From positions 5,001 to 54,862 of the forward strand of contig ADNK01003251.1 of the NCBI GenBank assembly GCA_000320545.1: a stretch of DNA of 49,862 nucleotides, written 5' to 3'. Below the pieces are notes generated by a model, which did not search any database, was not told where the DNA came from, and saw nothing but the letters and a program-made list of their open reading frames with translations. The DNA comes from Bigelowiella natans CCMP2755. Taxonomy: Eukaryota > Cercozoa > Chlorarachniophyceae. A program made the translations under genes and the position numbers. This document shows, in pieces, positions 36,548 through 47,097 of this stretch (positions are counted from its first letter, which is position 1; each line of letters begins with the position of its first letter).

Positions 36548-36864
36548 GATTATCATAAATACTATACCCTGACATTGCAGTGTAAATAAGTGGTGTCAAC
36601 GATACCGGCGAAGTCATCCTCATTAAATTTGCTTGCAACCGTTAAGATACAGAATTTGAGCCAAGGCGGAATTTGCCGCAGATCCTTAAGTGGATGGGGG
36701 TGATATGTACTCGCATCCATTATCTAGTATTGAAGAGCGTCATATCGTGGGTCTTTCTTCCTACTCCTCTCCTCGAAGCCATGACCTTTCTGCTCCATCG
36801 GAACGAATTGGAGCTTGGTTGGTTCTACGAGTCGTATGTTCCTGTTTGGTGTGAGTTCCTAAGG

Positions 36865-36967
36865 TGCGACATACTTTTTGTATTGTCGCAAAATAAAATG
36901 ATCCCAATGTAGTTTTTCCTCCATTGCGATATACTTTTTTAATTGTCGTACAATAAAATGATCCCCC
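36865..36967. repeat. Direct duplication that copies the start-codon region of the F-box gene
   Basis: A segment of about 43 bases starting tgcgacatacttttt at 36865 recurs 60 bases on, at 36925. Both copies end in aataaaatgatccc, so the second supplies the proposed start codon (36958) and the first a decoy ATG (36898) followed after three codons by TAG. The first copy also contains an imperfect inverted repeat, GCGACATAC...GTATTGTCGC. Confidence 0.75.
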
Positions 36968-39416
36968 AATTTACTTCCGAAGAAGAAATTTCGAAAAGCT
37001 CTCCTCATGCAACATACAGTCGAAACTCACAATCGCCAACCATTACAAACAAAGGAGGAGGAAAGGAAGTAGAGTGGCCTTGGGGAGTGAAAATCGATAT
37101 GTATACCTGCAGGAGTATCGTGTATGCTAACACTAGCGAGGGAATGGAGGTCAGTTTGCCGTTGTCTGAACAGGGAATAGGGTTGCTCTAGAACAGAGCT
37201 TTGCTACGTCATCAATGCTACTTTGCAAGGCGTCAGTGGGTTTCTACCTAATTGTGCTTTTTAGGTTGTGCTCGAAGCATCACCTGATGAGCCTTTTTGC
37301 ACGTTGAAGCAAAAGATTCAGGATCTAGAAGGAAAGGCAGTTCCGGAGGCGAAGGATGGTAGCGGTATTCGTTGCTTGTTCCTGTCGCAACCATTGGTCG
37401 TCGTATTCACACAGCAGCACTTAAATGGAGGAGGGAAAGCCATGCGTAACACCAAAGTATTTACAAACCAGTTTAATTTAGAGAATGTGAAGAAGGGTGG
37501 TGCGTATGATGAAAATAGGTCCGTAATAATTCGCCAGCGGCCTATGTTTTATTCTTAACTTGCCAGATCTTTCAATAATCTACTATCGTGTTCTCTTCCT
37601 TCAAGCATTTAGTTTTGAGACAGCATATCATTTTGGATTTGAAGTCGAATACACTTGAGAAATTAAACAAGGACATATTTTTACGGATGTTGGAATACGC
37701 TGGTATGAACGATGTCTTTCTCATGCAGTTTTGCGTCTATGATATAAGAAAGAGTTGCTGCTGTTTTCAGATATAAATGCGTTAGCTGCCTTGCTCGGAA
37801 CAAGCAGGTGCTTAGCCAAGCGATTGGAAGATAGAGGTATGGAGGTTATTAAATATTTCTATGCTTGGATGGTAAAACCGACGTTCTAAGTCAAGTGCCG
37901 TCGCCGTGTTTTATCTGCATCTCATCAATCATCTTATCGTAGCGGTGAATATATCTTATTAGAAATATGGAGACGTTGTATAAGTAACCAGGGCTCTACT
38001 ACTTCGAAAGACAAAGTCGCACGACGGATCTTTAAGGTATAGTGACTACAACTCCAAAAATCACACGTAGTTTAAACACAGCAGTCCACGGAGAATCGAA
38101 TCCAGTAGTGGCCCATTGAGGAAGAAGACAGGCAGTCAGTCATCAGAGTTTTGAGGAAGCAGCATCATGATCAGAGGAATTTTCACCCTTGCATACCCTG
38201 ATGATTTGCTCTTTCCTCTAACATGATTCTTGATCTAGGGCATGAGGAGAGAATATGAATCCTCCTCCTCCTCCTCTGCCTGGATTGGATGGCTTTCTCC
38301 CTTTTGTAGCCGAATGCAAGCGTACCACGTGGCCAGGTAATAATAAGATCTGTTGACATTATTCGAATATTTGCTTACAGTTATTTTAGACTTAGAGGCT
38401 ATTTTATTTCAAAATGAGCTACTTCTTTTTTTTACATGATCTTTTGCTACTACTACACACAAGGCGTTTGTGGAAAAGTGTAGCAAGCTCAGTATCTGTA
38501 GAAACTACATGCAGTCTTCGAGAACCTGCATCAGGTAGTAGTAGCAGCAGCAGAAGACGAAGAAGAAGAAAAGGAAGCTAGTTCAAATGATAACGATGAT
38601 AATAGATTATCATCATCATCGGTTGAAGATGCATGGTCCGTTCAAATGTTTATCTTTGTTGTTTCTTGCAGAGACAGAGCTACGGCTTGTGGAGGAGTAT
38701 ATTGGTTGGCCTATTCCTGTCGCCATTCGTAGCTCTCTGATGGTGTGCGATGGACAAGATGTGATTGGTGCCAGGAAGGGCCTTATACATGGCTTGCCAC
38801 TTCTTTCTTGTGCTCAAATTTGGACGGAAGTAAGTGGTGTACGAGTGTTGCAACTACACCCTACAAGTCATCATCTGATGTTGTGCCAAAAACGATAAGC
38901 TGTTTTTTTTGCAGCTTAATCAACATCAATAATCTTTCTTCTTAATGCTAGCTGTATTATTCGTCCGTAGATGCGATGGCGGCCGAGCATGAAAAAGAAT
39001 GGATTGCTTCCCATCACTGCTGCCCAAGGACACCAACAGGTAGTACTACGTGAATAATCGTTGCGTGTGTGTGTGTTGGTGGGTTAGTACGAGAAGCTTC
39101 AACTATTCATCATAATCATCATCCTTGTCATCACCATCATCTTCTTCTTCCATCTAAGAATAGTTCGTTCATGTTTGTTGTGTGCATCGATAAGTGCCAC
39201 AAATTGACATTTTCTTGTTGCCATCAGATTTGCTGCACGAGGGAGGGGAGCGTCGTATTGCTGGAAGGAAAACAATGCCATTTCAAAAGCCATTCCTTCT
39301 TCCATTTCATTGCAACTTTGTTTGTAGATGGCATGGACCCTCTGTGGAAAGACATAGGTTCTTCTTCTAAGAGTCATAGAAGTGAAAAGGGGGATGGAAG
39401 CGAAGGAGATTGGTGA
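36958..39416 (+). CDS. Ubiquitin-like / F-box / SMI1-KNR4 protein, ten exons
   Basis: Exons: 36958-37149, 37265-about 37456, 37606-37702, 37771-37836, 37963-38036, 38239-38336, 38464-38534, 38672-38829, 38971-39039 and 39228-39416. They total about 401 residues, with phases consistent throughout. Exons 1-2 give a beta-grasp pattern (RSIVYANTSEGMEVVLEASP then TLKQKIQDLEG ... IRCLFLSQPL), probably a ubiquitin-like domain. Exons 3-5 give an F-box: LNKDIFLRMLEYADINALAA, then TSRCLAKRLEDREIWRRC. Exons 7-10 give an SMI1/KNR4 (SUKH) domain: ETELRLVEEYIGWPIPVAIR, then DGQDV and GLPLLSCAQIW. FBXO3 and plant SKIP16 pair F-box with SMI1/KNR4 but end in an ApaG domain, absent here. The likely role is substrate adaptor of an SCF ubiquitin ligase (inference). 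The exon 2 donor is the least certain point. Confidence 0.82.
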
Positions 39417-40044
39417 AGATTCTAGATTCTAACTAAAAATTTGAAATGATGCTACATGGCCCAGCTAGCCAGTCAGGCACCAACGCCAATCATCTTCTTT
39501 CAATTGCAAAATGCCCAATGATGCCACATGAGTTTGCATGCAATGTTTGTCACATCTCGATGGTCTGATTCATTTGGACGAATGTGCAAAAACACGTCTA
39601 GACTTGTGCGCCATGCGCACACGTGCGCAAACAAAGCAGAGCAGGCTAGCTAGCTGTCAGGAGACCCTGCAGCGCATGAGTGCGGCAGTTCGTTTGTTCT
39701 CCAAACTTGCATTTTTTCAAGGACATCTCGCATGTGAACTGGGAAGGTGTGCACATCGTTTGTGCTGTCATTTTGCTTCTCAAAAGAAAGCGTGCCAAAA
39801 TCAAAATGCATCACAAGTGTCCATGGCGGCTGTCGCCAAATCTTCAGCATGTTCCAGTCTCCTTTTGTTTTGCCAGGTTTCCAGACATCTTCAAAGTTCT
39901 GATGATCGTCCTCAATGGCAAGTTTCGACAGCTCTTTTTCAGTGCTTTGCTCGACTGTCTTGCAAGTTTTGACTTGAGCGCAGGACATTCATTCACTTCA
40001 GGGCAAAGATCATGGATCAGGGTCATGGGTTGGGCTCATGGATC

Positions 40045-40240
40045 AGGCTGGTCATGTGTTGGGGTTGGGGTTGGAGTTGGGGTTGGCTAGTTGGGGTTGA
40101 CATCAGTGTCAGGGTCGTGGGTCAGGATCACAGGTCAGTGTCGTGAGTCAGGGTTGGGGTTGGCATTTGGGGTCAGGGTTTGGGCCAGGGTCAGCATTTG
40201 GGGTCAGGGTTGGCATTCAGGATTGGCATTTGGGGTTGCA
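40045..40240 (+). repeat. G-rich degenerate minisatellite (GGGGTT / CAGGGTT type)
   Basis: Repeated ggggttgg, tcagggtt and tggcatttgggg units on one strand. Four or more G-runs lie within a short distance, so G-quadruplex formation on the + strand is plausible. Resemblance to telomere repeats is superficial because the units vary. Confidence 0.7.
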
Positions 40241-40594
40241 CAACCAGCAGAAACTCGCAACATCAGCTTTGCGTGCATGGTGGCCGCACCAAACTTCATC
40301 AAAAAGCTTGGAAAACCACAACAAAACATTCCACTTTGCATGTGCACTCCGATGGACTCTGACGAGCTTCTACATGCTGGCCTGGTGGCTTCCAGTGCGC
40401 TCAAACACCTTCACAACCCGCAGAAATTCGCAACATTGGCTCTGCGAGCATGCCAGCATGGCCGCCGCACTAGCGCACCACAATTTTTTTTCAAAAAGCT
40501 TGGAAAACCACAAAAAAACATTGCCATGCATTGCGAATGCACTCTGGTGGGCTCTGACGAGCTTCTGCTGGCTTCCAATGCGCTCAAACACCCT
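40241..40594. repeat. Two tandem copies of a 173-base unit
   Basis: Copy 1 begins caaccagcagaaactcgcaac at 40241 and copy 2 begins caacccgcagaaattcgcaac at 40414. Shared blocks include aaaaagcttggaaaaccaca, gactctgacgagcttct and gcgctcaaacacc. The copies diverge by point changes and small indels. No coding role is supported. Confidence 0.8.
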
Positions 40595-41631
40595 TTGCGT
40601 TGTGTTGAAAATTGAAGCGCGCAAAAGCGTGCAAAAACTCGATTTTGAATTTTTTTTGCAACGCGACGTTCATTCTCAAAAAATATTTTTTTGCTCCGAA
40701 GTTCAAACCGTGTGCAACATTGGTTTGCCAAAAGTGTGCGCGATGCTCAATTGTGGATTTGCATGTCGTGCGATCGAGCCATCGTGTTCAAAACAGCGTG
40801 AGAATTTTCCAAATCTGGGGGTTGGAAAAATGACAAAAGAAACCTGCAAAACCGCATGCAGAGCAGGAAATGCGCGCGCGTGCGCCCTGAAACTTGCTCG
40901 AGCGTTGTTTCTCATCATGTTCGAAAGTTTTCAAGCGTCACTTGGTGTGGTGTTGCGTTGCATGCTGCAGCATTCAGAGTGTTGCATGGTTTCTGCTGGT
41001 TGTGTCAGAACTAGTTTGGAAAGCACTCCTGAGAAGAATGATTGCAAACGCAAACGAGAACATGTGTGCACAACTTGATCATTCCAAATGTTGCATGCGC
41101 ATCCTGATGTCTTCACTTTGTCGTGAGGATGGTTGGGGTCGATCAGGGGGAAAGGTGAAGTTCAATCAACAACACTTGAAATCAGAGTCCTCCATCCAAC
41201 GCCCTCTTCCTGGAATCATTCAGGAAATTGAGGGGACATGGATGGATGGGATGCGAATTGCTAGCAGCAAACCACACATGTGTTGTACATGTCCATTGTG
41301 CGCTGCGATCGAGAGGACGGCCAGGGATCGGTGTGAAACGCGACGACGCATGTCGAAGACGATGCTGCCATGCGATGCACAAGCTAATAGATGAGAATTA
41401 AGGCAGCTCTGCTGACATGTATCGCCGGCTGCGGCGCAGCAGAGCAGCAGAGCCGAAGCAAGCAATAGATGCATGCGCCCTGAAGAAAATGCTAGCTCGC
41501 CTTTTGCTTCGCTCACACAGGCGTCTAATTAACAGATCATTTTTATTATTATTACACATCCGCAGCGCATGTGACACAAACAACGGTGTATGGGTCATAG
41601 AACTGCCAAAGGAGCTACGTGTACGTGTTGC

Positions 41632-43426
41632 TCAGCCAACGCTACCAACATTTCCAGTGACGACATCCCACAGTCCTTGCAACGTTCCAGCCGCCCCGAA
41701 GAACACTCCAGCCACCAACACAATGTAATCAAGAATCCCCGCCCTACCCATTTTAATTTTGCATGCGATCGGGAAAATGATGTTTACTATGGAGGTGGCA
41801 AGTGCACCAACCATAGCAGACATAGCAGCGAACGAATCTCTGAGTGGGATGCTGATTAAAGCAACTACTGCACAGATTAGGAATCGCACCAGCTGCTTTG
41901 GATAAGCATCTCCAAGAAATTTTTGGGCATCGAGTGAGATAATATTAAGAATGATGGGCAAGGTGGACTGTTTGTTGAACGTCATCGCAAATGTAGCAAT
42001 GAGGGCCAAGATCGGATTGGAATGCTTTTCAATGGTGCCGTTTCCTTGAATTCCGAGGTTTTCTGTGAAACTTTGACCAGCGTACGTTCCGAAGAACCAC
42101 CATCCGGCAACTCCGAAAAACGTATATGTAACGAAGGCGAATAGGTAGCTTCCGCGAATCACCATTTTTGCGGACTTCTCGTATTTTAGCCCACGATAAA
42201 TGCCGGGTAGGGTGGATGTAGCCCCCCCGAAGCAGAACATGAGGATTCCAAAGGAGATGAGCAAGTCTGCGTAAGAGTCGGGGTACAGTAATCTGACCGC
42301 TGCGACATTCTCGCCACCGTGTTGCAAGAACTGGATCCCAGCGTAGACAAAAATGATAGCTGATACAGCGATACCCAAGAGTGAACCAAGAGAAAAATGA
42401 GCCAAAGCCTGAGCATCTAACAGCAGGAGCAACCATGCCAGGACCGCGCTTATTATGATGCCTTTGACTCGATCAGCAAGGGCGAACGATAGCAGTTCGA
42501 TGTTAAGTCCGATCACAATGACGAATGCAAACGATGCCATTACCAATTCAAGCCACTGACTGAACACCCCAAAGGTCTGGCCAGCGGTACCAAACGCTTG
42601 TTTTCCCATGAGATTGTAAGTCAGGAGGGCACGAGCTTTCCCAGAGTATTTAATTTCGGAGATGACGACCTCGCTGCAGAACAAGTTGACCACGCACGCG
42701 ATCAAGGTGAGAATCAATCCCCCGATGACCCCGCAGCGCGTGAAGACATACGGCATTGAAAGGACTCCACAGCCGACCATACAGTTGGTGAAGTTTAAGA
42801 ACTGCGCCCATGTGGATACGCGCTCTTTCCCAAATACAATCTGTGTGATTGAGTTGAAGAAGAGTAGAGCGCGGACATCAGAGGAGGGAATCGCTGCCAA
42901 AGAATCTTGAATGAGCTTCTCACGTGTTAATTCAATGAGCACCGCCCGTACGAATTCCTCCCGATCAATTTCCTGGTCATTGTCGAGATCAATCTCTTCC
43001 AAAATGAGATGGGCATCATAGGGAACCTGGGTAGTAGCCACAATTAGAGGGGGGAGAGCAGACACTTGAGAAAGAGAGGTAAAATACATAGTTTTCGGGG
43101 TCAGTAGCGCCGTAATTTTTCACGACGCTTTGCAGTTTCTTTTCACTTTGAAGGTTTTTGAGGAGGCCTTCCTTTTGAACTTTCTCGAGTAAATTTTTCA
43201 TGCCTTCATGGAGCTCCGAGACACTGAAAATGAGAGTTGAATTTAGAAGGAATTTTGATGAACCGTTCGAATTGAGTGATGGCAAGCAGTAGCAGTGTCC
43301 AGCAACATTGCGTTAATGTGTTTGTGCGTGGTTGTTTTTTGTGAGTATGTGATGTAAAAAATTGCCAGATCTTGCCGTCCCCATTCACATCCATCTGCCT
43401 GAATTTCGCCCATGCCTATGTAAAAT

Positions 43427-43470
<44 letters not shown>

Positions 43471-43606
43471 TACATATATGTATGTCATCTCACAGTCCTC
43501 ACACAGACACTTCATGCAGCGGAACGCTGCGAGAACAACCACAAACTTACTAGGCAAAATACCTCACCATCTCTACCTCAGACTTTGTGGAAAACTCGCG
43601 ACGCAT
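41632..43606 (-). CDS. EF-hand plus amino-acid transporter (AAAP/SLC36-38-like), four exons
   Basis: Minus-strand exons 43606-43568 (MRREFSTKSEVEM), 43415-43366, 43223-43088 and 43026-41632 total 1620 bases and 539 residues. Exons 1-3 build an EF-hand: WAKFRQMDVNGDGKICVSEL, with loop D-x-N-x-D-G and Glu at position 12. A second loop follows at DLDNDQEIDREEF. From residue about 140 the protein is a membrane carrier with about 11 helices, opening FLNFTNCMVGCGVLSMPYVF, the helix-1 signature of the amino acid/auxin permease family, which moves amino acids with H+ or Na+. Calcium control of transport is inference. Exon 2 ends at a GC donor (GATCTG|GCAATT), needed to complete the EF-hand. An in-frame stop upstream with no earlier ATG supports the start. 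A divergent SnoaL-like gene starts 1.2 kb away. Confidence 0.92.
43364..43365 (-). other. GC splice donor of the transporter gene
   Basis: Read on the minus strand, the intron begins GCAATTTTTTACATC directly after GATCTG and ends TTTTCAG at 43224. No GT gives an intact EF-hand loop, while this GC donor does so in phase (phase 2). Confidence 0.75.
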
Positions 43607-44080
43607 AGTTTTTTTCCGGAATCTACGTGATCTACCTGCTCCGTGATGTCCGCCTTAAGCCCCGAATCTATCGAATCTACGTCCCACGTCCTTTGTATGT
43701 ATCGGACCATACACCTCAGTCCATGTCCTGCATTGCAACTTTTCTACTGAACCTCTCACCTGGTCTTCGGCACAGCATTAATGTCTTGAAAGCCCCACAG
43801 TTTTGAAGATGGCATCCAAATTCCAAAGCTCTCGTACCAATTCCCCTCTGAATTTCAACACGGTATACATGACCAACGAAATTAAAGAGTTACTGCAAAC
43901 ATTACCTGCCTCATCTTTGAGCTTTTCTGTGGCCTTTTTGTCCTGCAACCACATTCACTCAGTTAGATGCGACCATGTCCCTCTAGATACAGACGCACCA
44001 TGGTTTTGGATTTCCAACTCTGCAAGGTTACCCGGAATCACCTAGAAAAATCCCCTAAATTATTGGACGCTTTTCACACA

Positions 44081-44739
44081 TTATTGTGTAACAAACTGAA
44101 TGACCGCCGGTGTCTTAAAATGGAGGAGACCATTACAGAGTAACTGTCTAATGGAGACGGGAACTGATCTTGACCAGTAACCCCCGGGACGTCCGGTAGT
44201 AACAGTCAGGTGTTGTTTGCAGATTATGACTGAAACTGACCGACCACCGGGTTATTCTGTGTTGATTGCACAGTAATGGTTGGCGAAATTTTAAAAATCT
44301 CCTCATCATTGTGCAAACAAACTGACTGACCGCCGGTGTCTTAAAATGGAGGAGACCATTACAGAGTAACTGTCTAATGGAGACGGGAACTGATCTTGAC
44401 CAGTAACCCCCGGGACGTCCGGTAGTAACAGTCAGGTGTTGTTTGCAGATTATGACTGAAACTGACCGACCACCGGGTTATTCTGTGTTGATTGCACAGT
44501 AATGGTTGGCGAAATTTTAAAAATCTCCTCATATCATTGTGCAAACAAACTGACTGACCGCCGGTGTCTAATGGAGGAGACCATTACAGAGTAACTGTCT
44601 AATATGGAGACGGTTACTGATCTTGACCAGTAACCCCCGGGACGTCCGGTAGTAACAGTCAGGTGTTGTTTGCAGATTATGACTGAAACTGACCGACCAC
44701 CGGGGTATTCTGTGTTGATTGCACAGTAATGGTTGGCGA
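44081..44739. repeat. Tandem array of about three 227-base units with internal inverted repeats
   Basis: Units start tgaccgccggtgtc at 44101, 44327 and 44555 (periods 226 and 228). Copies 1 and 2 are almost identical. Copy 3 has lost a few bases and changed ggaactg to ggttactg. Each unit is bounded by ACCATTAC and GTAATGGT, which are reverse complements. In copy 3, GGTTACTG and CAGTAACC flank an 8-base loop. The array lies between two divergent genes, the transporter (-) and the SnoaL-like gene (+). It does not resemble a known transposon and has no open frame of its own. Confidence 0.92.
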
Positions 44740-44834
44740 TTAGACCTACATGTATTTTTTTTCATCATGTCGCTACACATCTGTAGCGAGCTGAAGTTGA
44801 TCTACACCCCCAACAGATTCATATCTCAAACGCC

Positions 44835-45546
44835 ATGTCCAAGGTCACGATCCAGAATGAAGCTGGATTCTCCTTAATGCCGATTGTGAATTCCTTTTGC
44901 AAATGTTCGGTGCCAACATCATACCAATCCGAAGGCGTTCGGTCGATCCTTTGTTGTTCGTGATCGAATGGCGCTGATTTGTGGTCTTAACATTGTGTGT
45001 TTAGATTCCCGACTACGAAGCTGTTTTCAACGCCCTCGAATCTGGAAAGGGTTGGGATGCCATCAAAGACAGCTGCACAAAAGATGCTGCCTTCACTTCG
45101 CAAGCCGGCCCACTGCTCAGTATCAAGACATTGCAGGGCTACGCTGGATTCATGCAGGGCGCTAATGCTGCAATGCCTGGCTGCACATTCGAAATTGTGT
45201 CCTCGGCATATGACAAAAAGCGCAACAACGCCCAAATCACTTCAGTTTTCAAAGGTGGAGTCATGTGCCAATTATGATGTACGATGATGATGCAATGATC
45301 ATGATGGTGATGATGTACAGATGATGATGATGGCGATGATGCAAGAATGAGAAATTGATGATGACAACAATGATGACTTTTGCAGGTACTCACTCCAAGG
45401 AGGTGAAGGGTTTCCCACCAGTCACTAACAAGTCTACCGTGTCCGACTATACGTACGTGATGTTTTTCGACGAAGACCAGAAGATCAAAAAGATCCTCAA
45501 AGTGTGGAACGCGCACTACTCCGCTGGGGAACTAGGATGGAACTAG
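44835..45546 (+). CDS. SnoaL/NTF2-like small protein, three exons
   Basis: Exons 44835-44843 (MSK), 45005-45254 and 45386-45546 give 139 residues: MSKIPDYEAVFNALESGKGW and on, ending HYSAGELGWN. The second intron (45255-45385, phase 1) is clear. The first uses an AAG|GTCACG donor, and a longer first exon (MSKVTIQNEAGF) is the alternative. The pattern is a helix, a Cys/Thr-rich turn (DSCTKDAAFTSQAGPL), a short helix (TLQGYAGFMQ), then beta strands (FEIVSSAYDKK, AQITSVFKGTHS, SDYTYVMFFDEDQKIKKILK). That is the SnoaL-like cone fold (ketosteroid-isomerase/NTF2 superfamily), in which a strand reading 'YVMFFDEDQKI' before the last strand is typical. Substrate and role are unknown. Both exons have protein-like codon use and good splice sites. 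Confidence 0.85.
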
Positions 45547-46180
45547 GATGGTGCTAGGATGGGTCCCAGGGTGTTGAATGGTGTGAGGATGGGCTGCTAG
45601 ATGTTGATTGATTTGGATTCTGGATCTCAAGTTGAAATCTTCATGTCGAAACCACGTAAAAATTGAAACCACAAAAGTTGTTTCGCGATGCTCGGTCGAA
45701 CAAGGCGCGAGCGCCGCTGACATTTGTGCATCAGCTGCAGGGCAATGGAGCGCAGTGCGCAATGCAAGCTTGCTTGCACACACACATGCACACAACAGCA
45801 GAGTTGCTTGACATGCGCGGTCCTCATCGGATTTTCCTGTCGAGACCGATTGCCTCGAAGTAGGCCTTGCTTCCTCAGACTGACATCGGAACCCAACCTG
45901 TGTCGCACAATGAACACAGTGGGATTTCCCGATGGTTCCAGAAGCATTCTCGAATCCCGAGAATGCCCGAGAGCTTTCCGGAGACTGCCCGGAACCCTTC
46001 TAGAAACCTGATGGGATGAACTAACACTTGCAACTGCAATTTGCAAATTGATGCAATCGTTCAATGAACTCAGAATTCAAACTCTCCACTGAGAGTCACC
46101 TTGTTGCTAGCCCCGTGCGCCACTGCGCCTGCCCTGCAACACGTTCTCACTTTGCTTCAAGTGGGTGGTGTCGCCAAAAA
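45547..46180. other. Spacer, no gene seen
   Basis: The first 60 bases repeat (a)ctaggatgg/tgaggatggg units directly after the stop codon of the SnoaL-like gene. The rest has only short overlapping frames. Confidence 0.5.
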
Positions 46181-46560
46181 TCATGATGAACTACGAGTTT
46201 GAGACCCACAAGTGGGTGTCCATGAAGGAGGAGATGCGATGTCGACGTGTGTGGGGGTGCAGTGTGAGCGCTGCGGTTGCGGAAGTGAAGCTGCATGCGG
46301 TTGGGGGCATGGTGGTGGTCCAGTGGACATCAATCAGCTGAAGAACACGGAGCATCTGGACTTGAAGGATGTGGATGCGGAGGTGGCAGAAGATTGGAGC
46401 GGAGATGTCCATGTGTCGGTGGAGAGGTGGGGTGTGGTGGGGTGTTGTTGGTTGTTGGTGCTGTGGTCGCAGAGATGTCGGTGGCGAGGCATTGTGTGGG
46501 CGTTGCGGTTGCGCATGGGAAACTGCACGCGGTTGCGGGTGTGTGTGGTGATCACAAAAC
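46181..46560 (+). pseudogene. Degenerate Kelch-repeat remnant
   Basis: One frame reads MMNYEFETHKWVSMKEEMRC and reaches KLHAVGG before a break. A second frame carries NTEHLDLKDVDAE, and a third carries VGVAVAHGKLHAVAGV. These are the same segments, in the same order, as a Kelch unit of the 31.9-32.5 kb block, so the reading frame has shifted at least twice. It sits close to the point where the minus-strand YchF half loses its continuation. Confidence 0.65.
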
Positions 46561-47097
46561 GTGTGGAGCACTTGCGAACAGCGGTGTTGAGGCACATGCA
46601 GCATGAGACGCGCCGCCGCATGCTGGAATCTGTTGCGAAGCGATGTGCGGTGCTGTTGCGAAGCAATGTGCCGTGCCAACACGTGTGCGACTGCCATGTG
46701 CCGTTCACACCGAAGCAGCGTGCCAATGCACATGCGACTGCCACAACGTGCACACATCACATGACAATGTGTTGTTGGCAAAAGGATTCCTGTTGATGAT
46801 TTTTGCAAAACATCCAACTGTGATTTTCATTCAAAGAATCATCTCACTGCAAGATCAATGTGAGTTATAGAGTGACATCAATCAAGTCACAAAATGAAAG
46901 CAGCACAGCTCTCTCCTTCCTTTACCTTTTGAAGAGTACGGTGCGGTATTATTATTAACAGCAGTAGTGATGATCAAGCTCAGTGCTATTTTTGAGACGT
47001 CGATATTACAGCAAACACAACATAAATATTCAATAACAACACATACTCTGATATCACAACAAGAATAACATAAATAATTAATAATATCACATACTCC

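Larger units (their letters stand above)
39417..41631. other. Non-coding island with degenerate repeats
   Basis: Several frames exceed 100 codons on both strands, but they overlap, have no splice support or family motif, and pass through repeats. 39417-39660 has CATG/GCTAGC words. 40045-40240 is GGGGTT/CAGGGTT-rich. 40241-40594 is a tandem duplication. 40600-41400 is featureless and rich in TTGC/GCAAC words. It is the 3' flank of the transporter gene (-) and of the F-box gene (+). Confidence 0.5.

Noticed and set aside
40045-40240. Interstitial telomere
   Set aside because: The GGGGTT and CAGGGTT units are too variable and mixed with unrelated words for a true telomeric array.
40143-41078. 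A 311-codon plus-strand open frame
   Set aside because: It passes through the G-rich minisatellite and both copies of the 173-base duplication, has no splice support or recognisable motif, and its composition follows the repeats.
43803-44045. An 80-codon frame upstream of the tandem array
   Set aside because: No splice sites or motif. It lies in the shared promoter region of two divergent genes and reads as chance.
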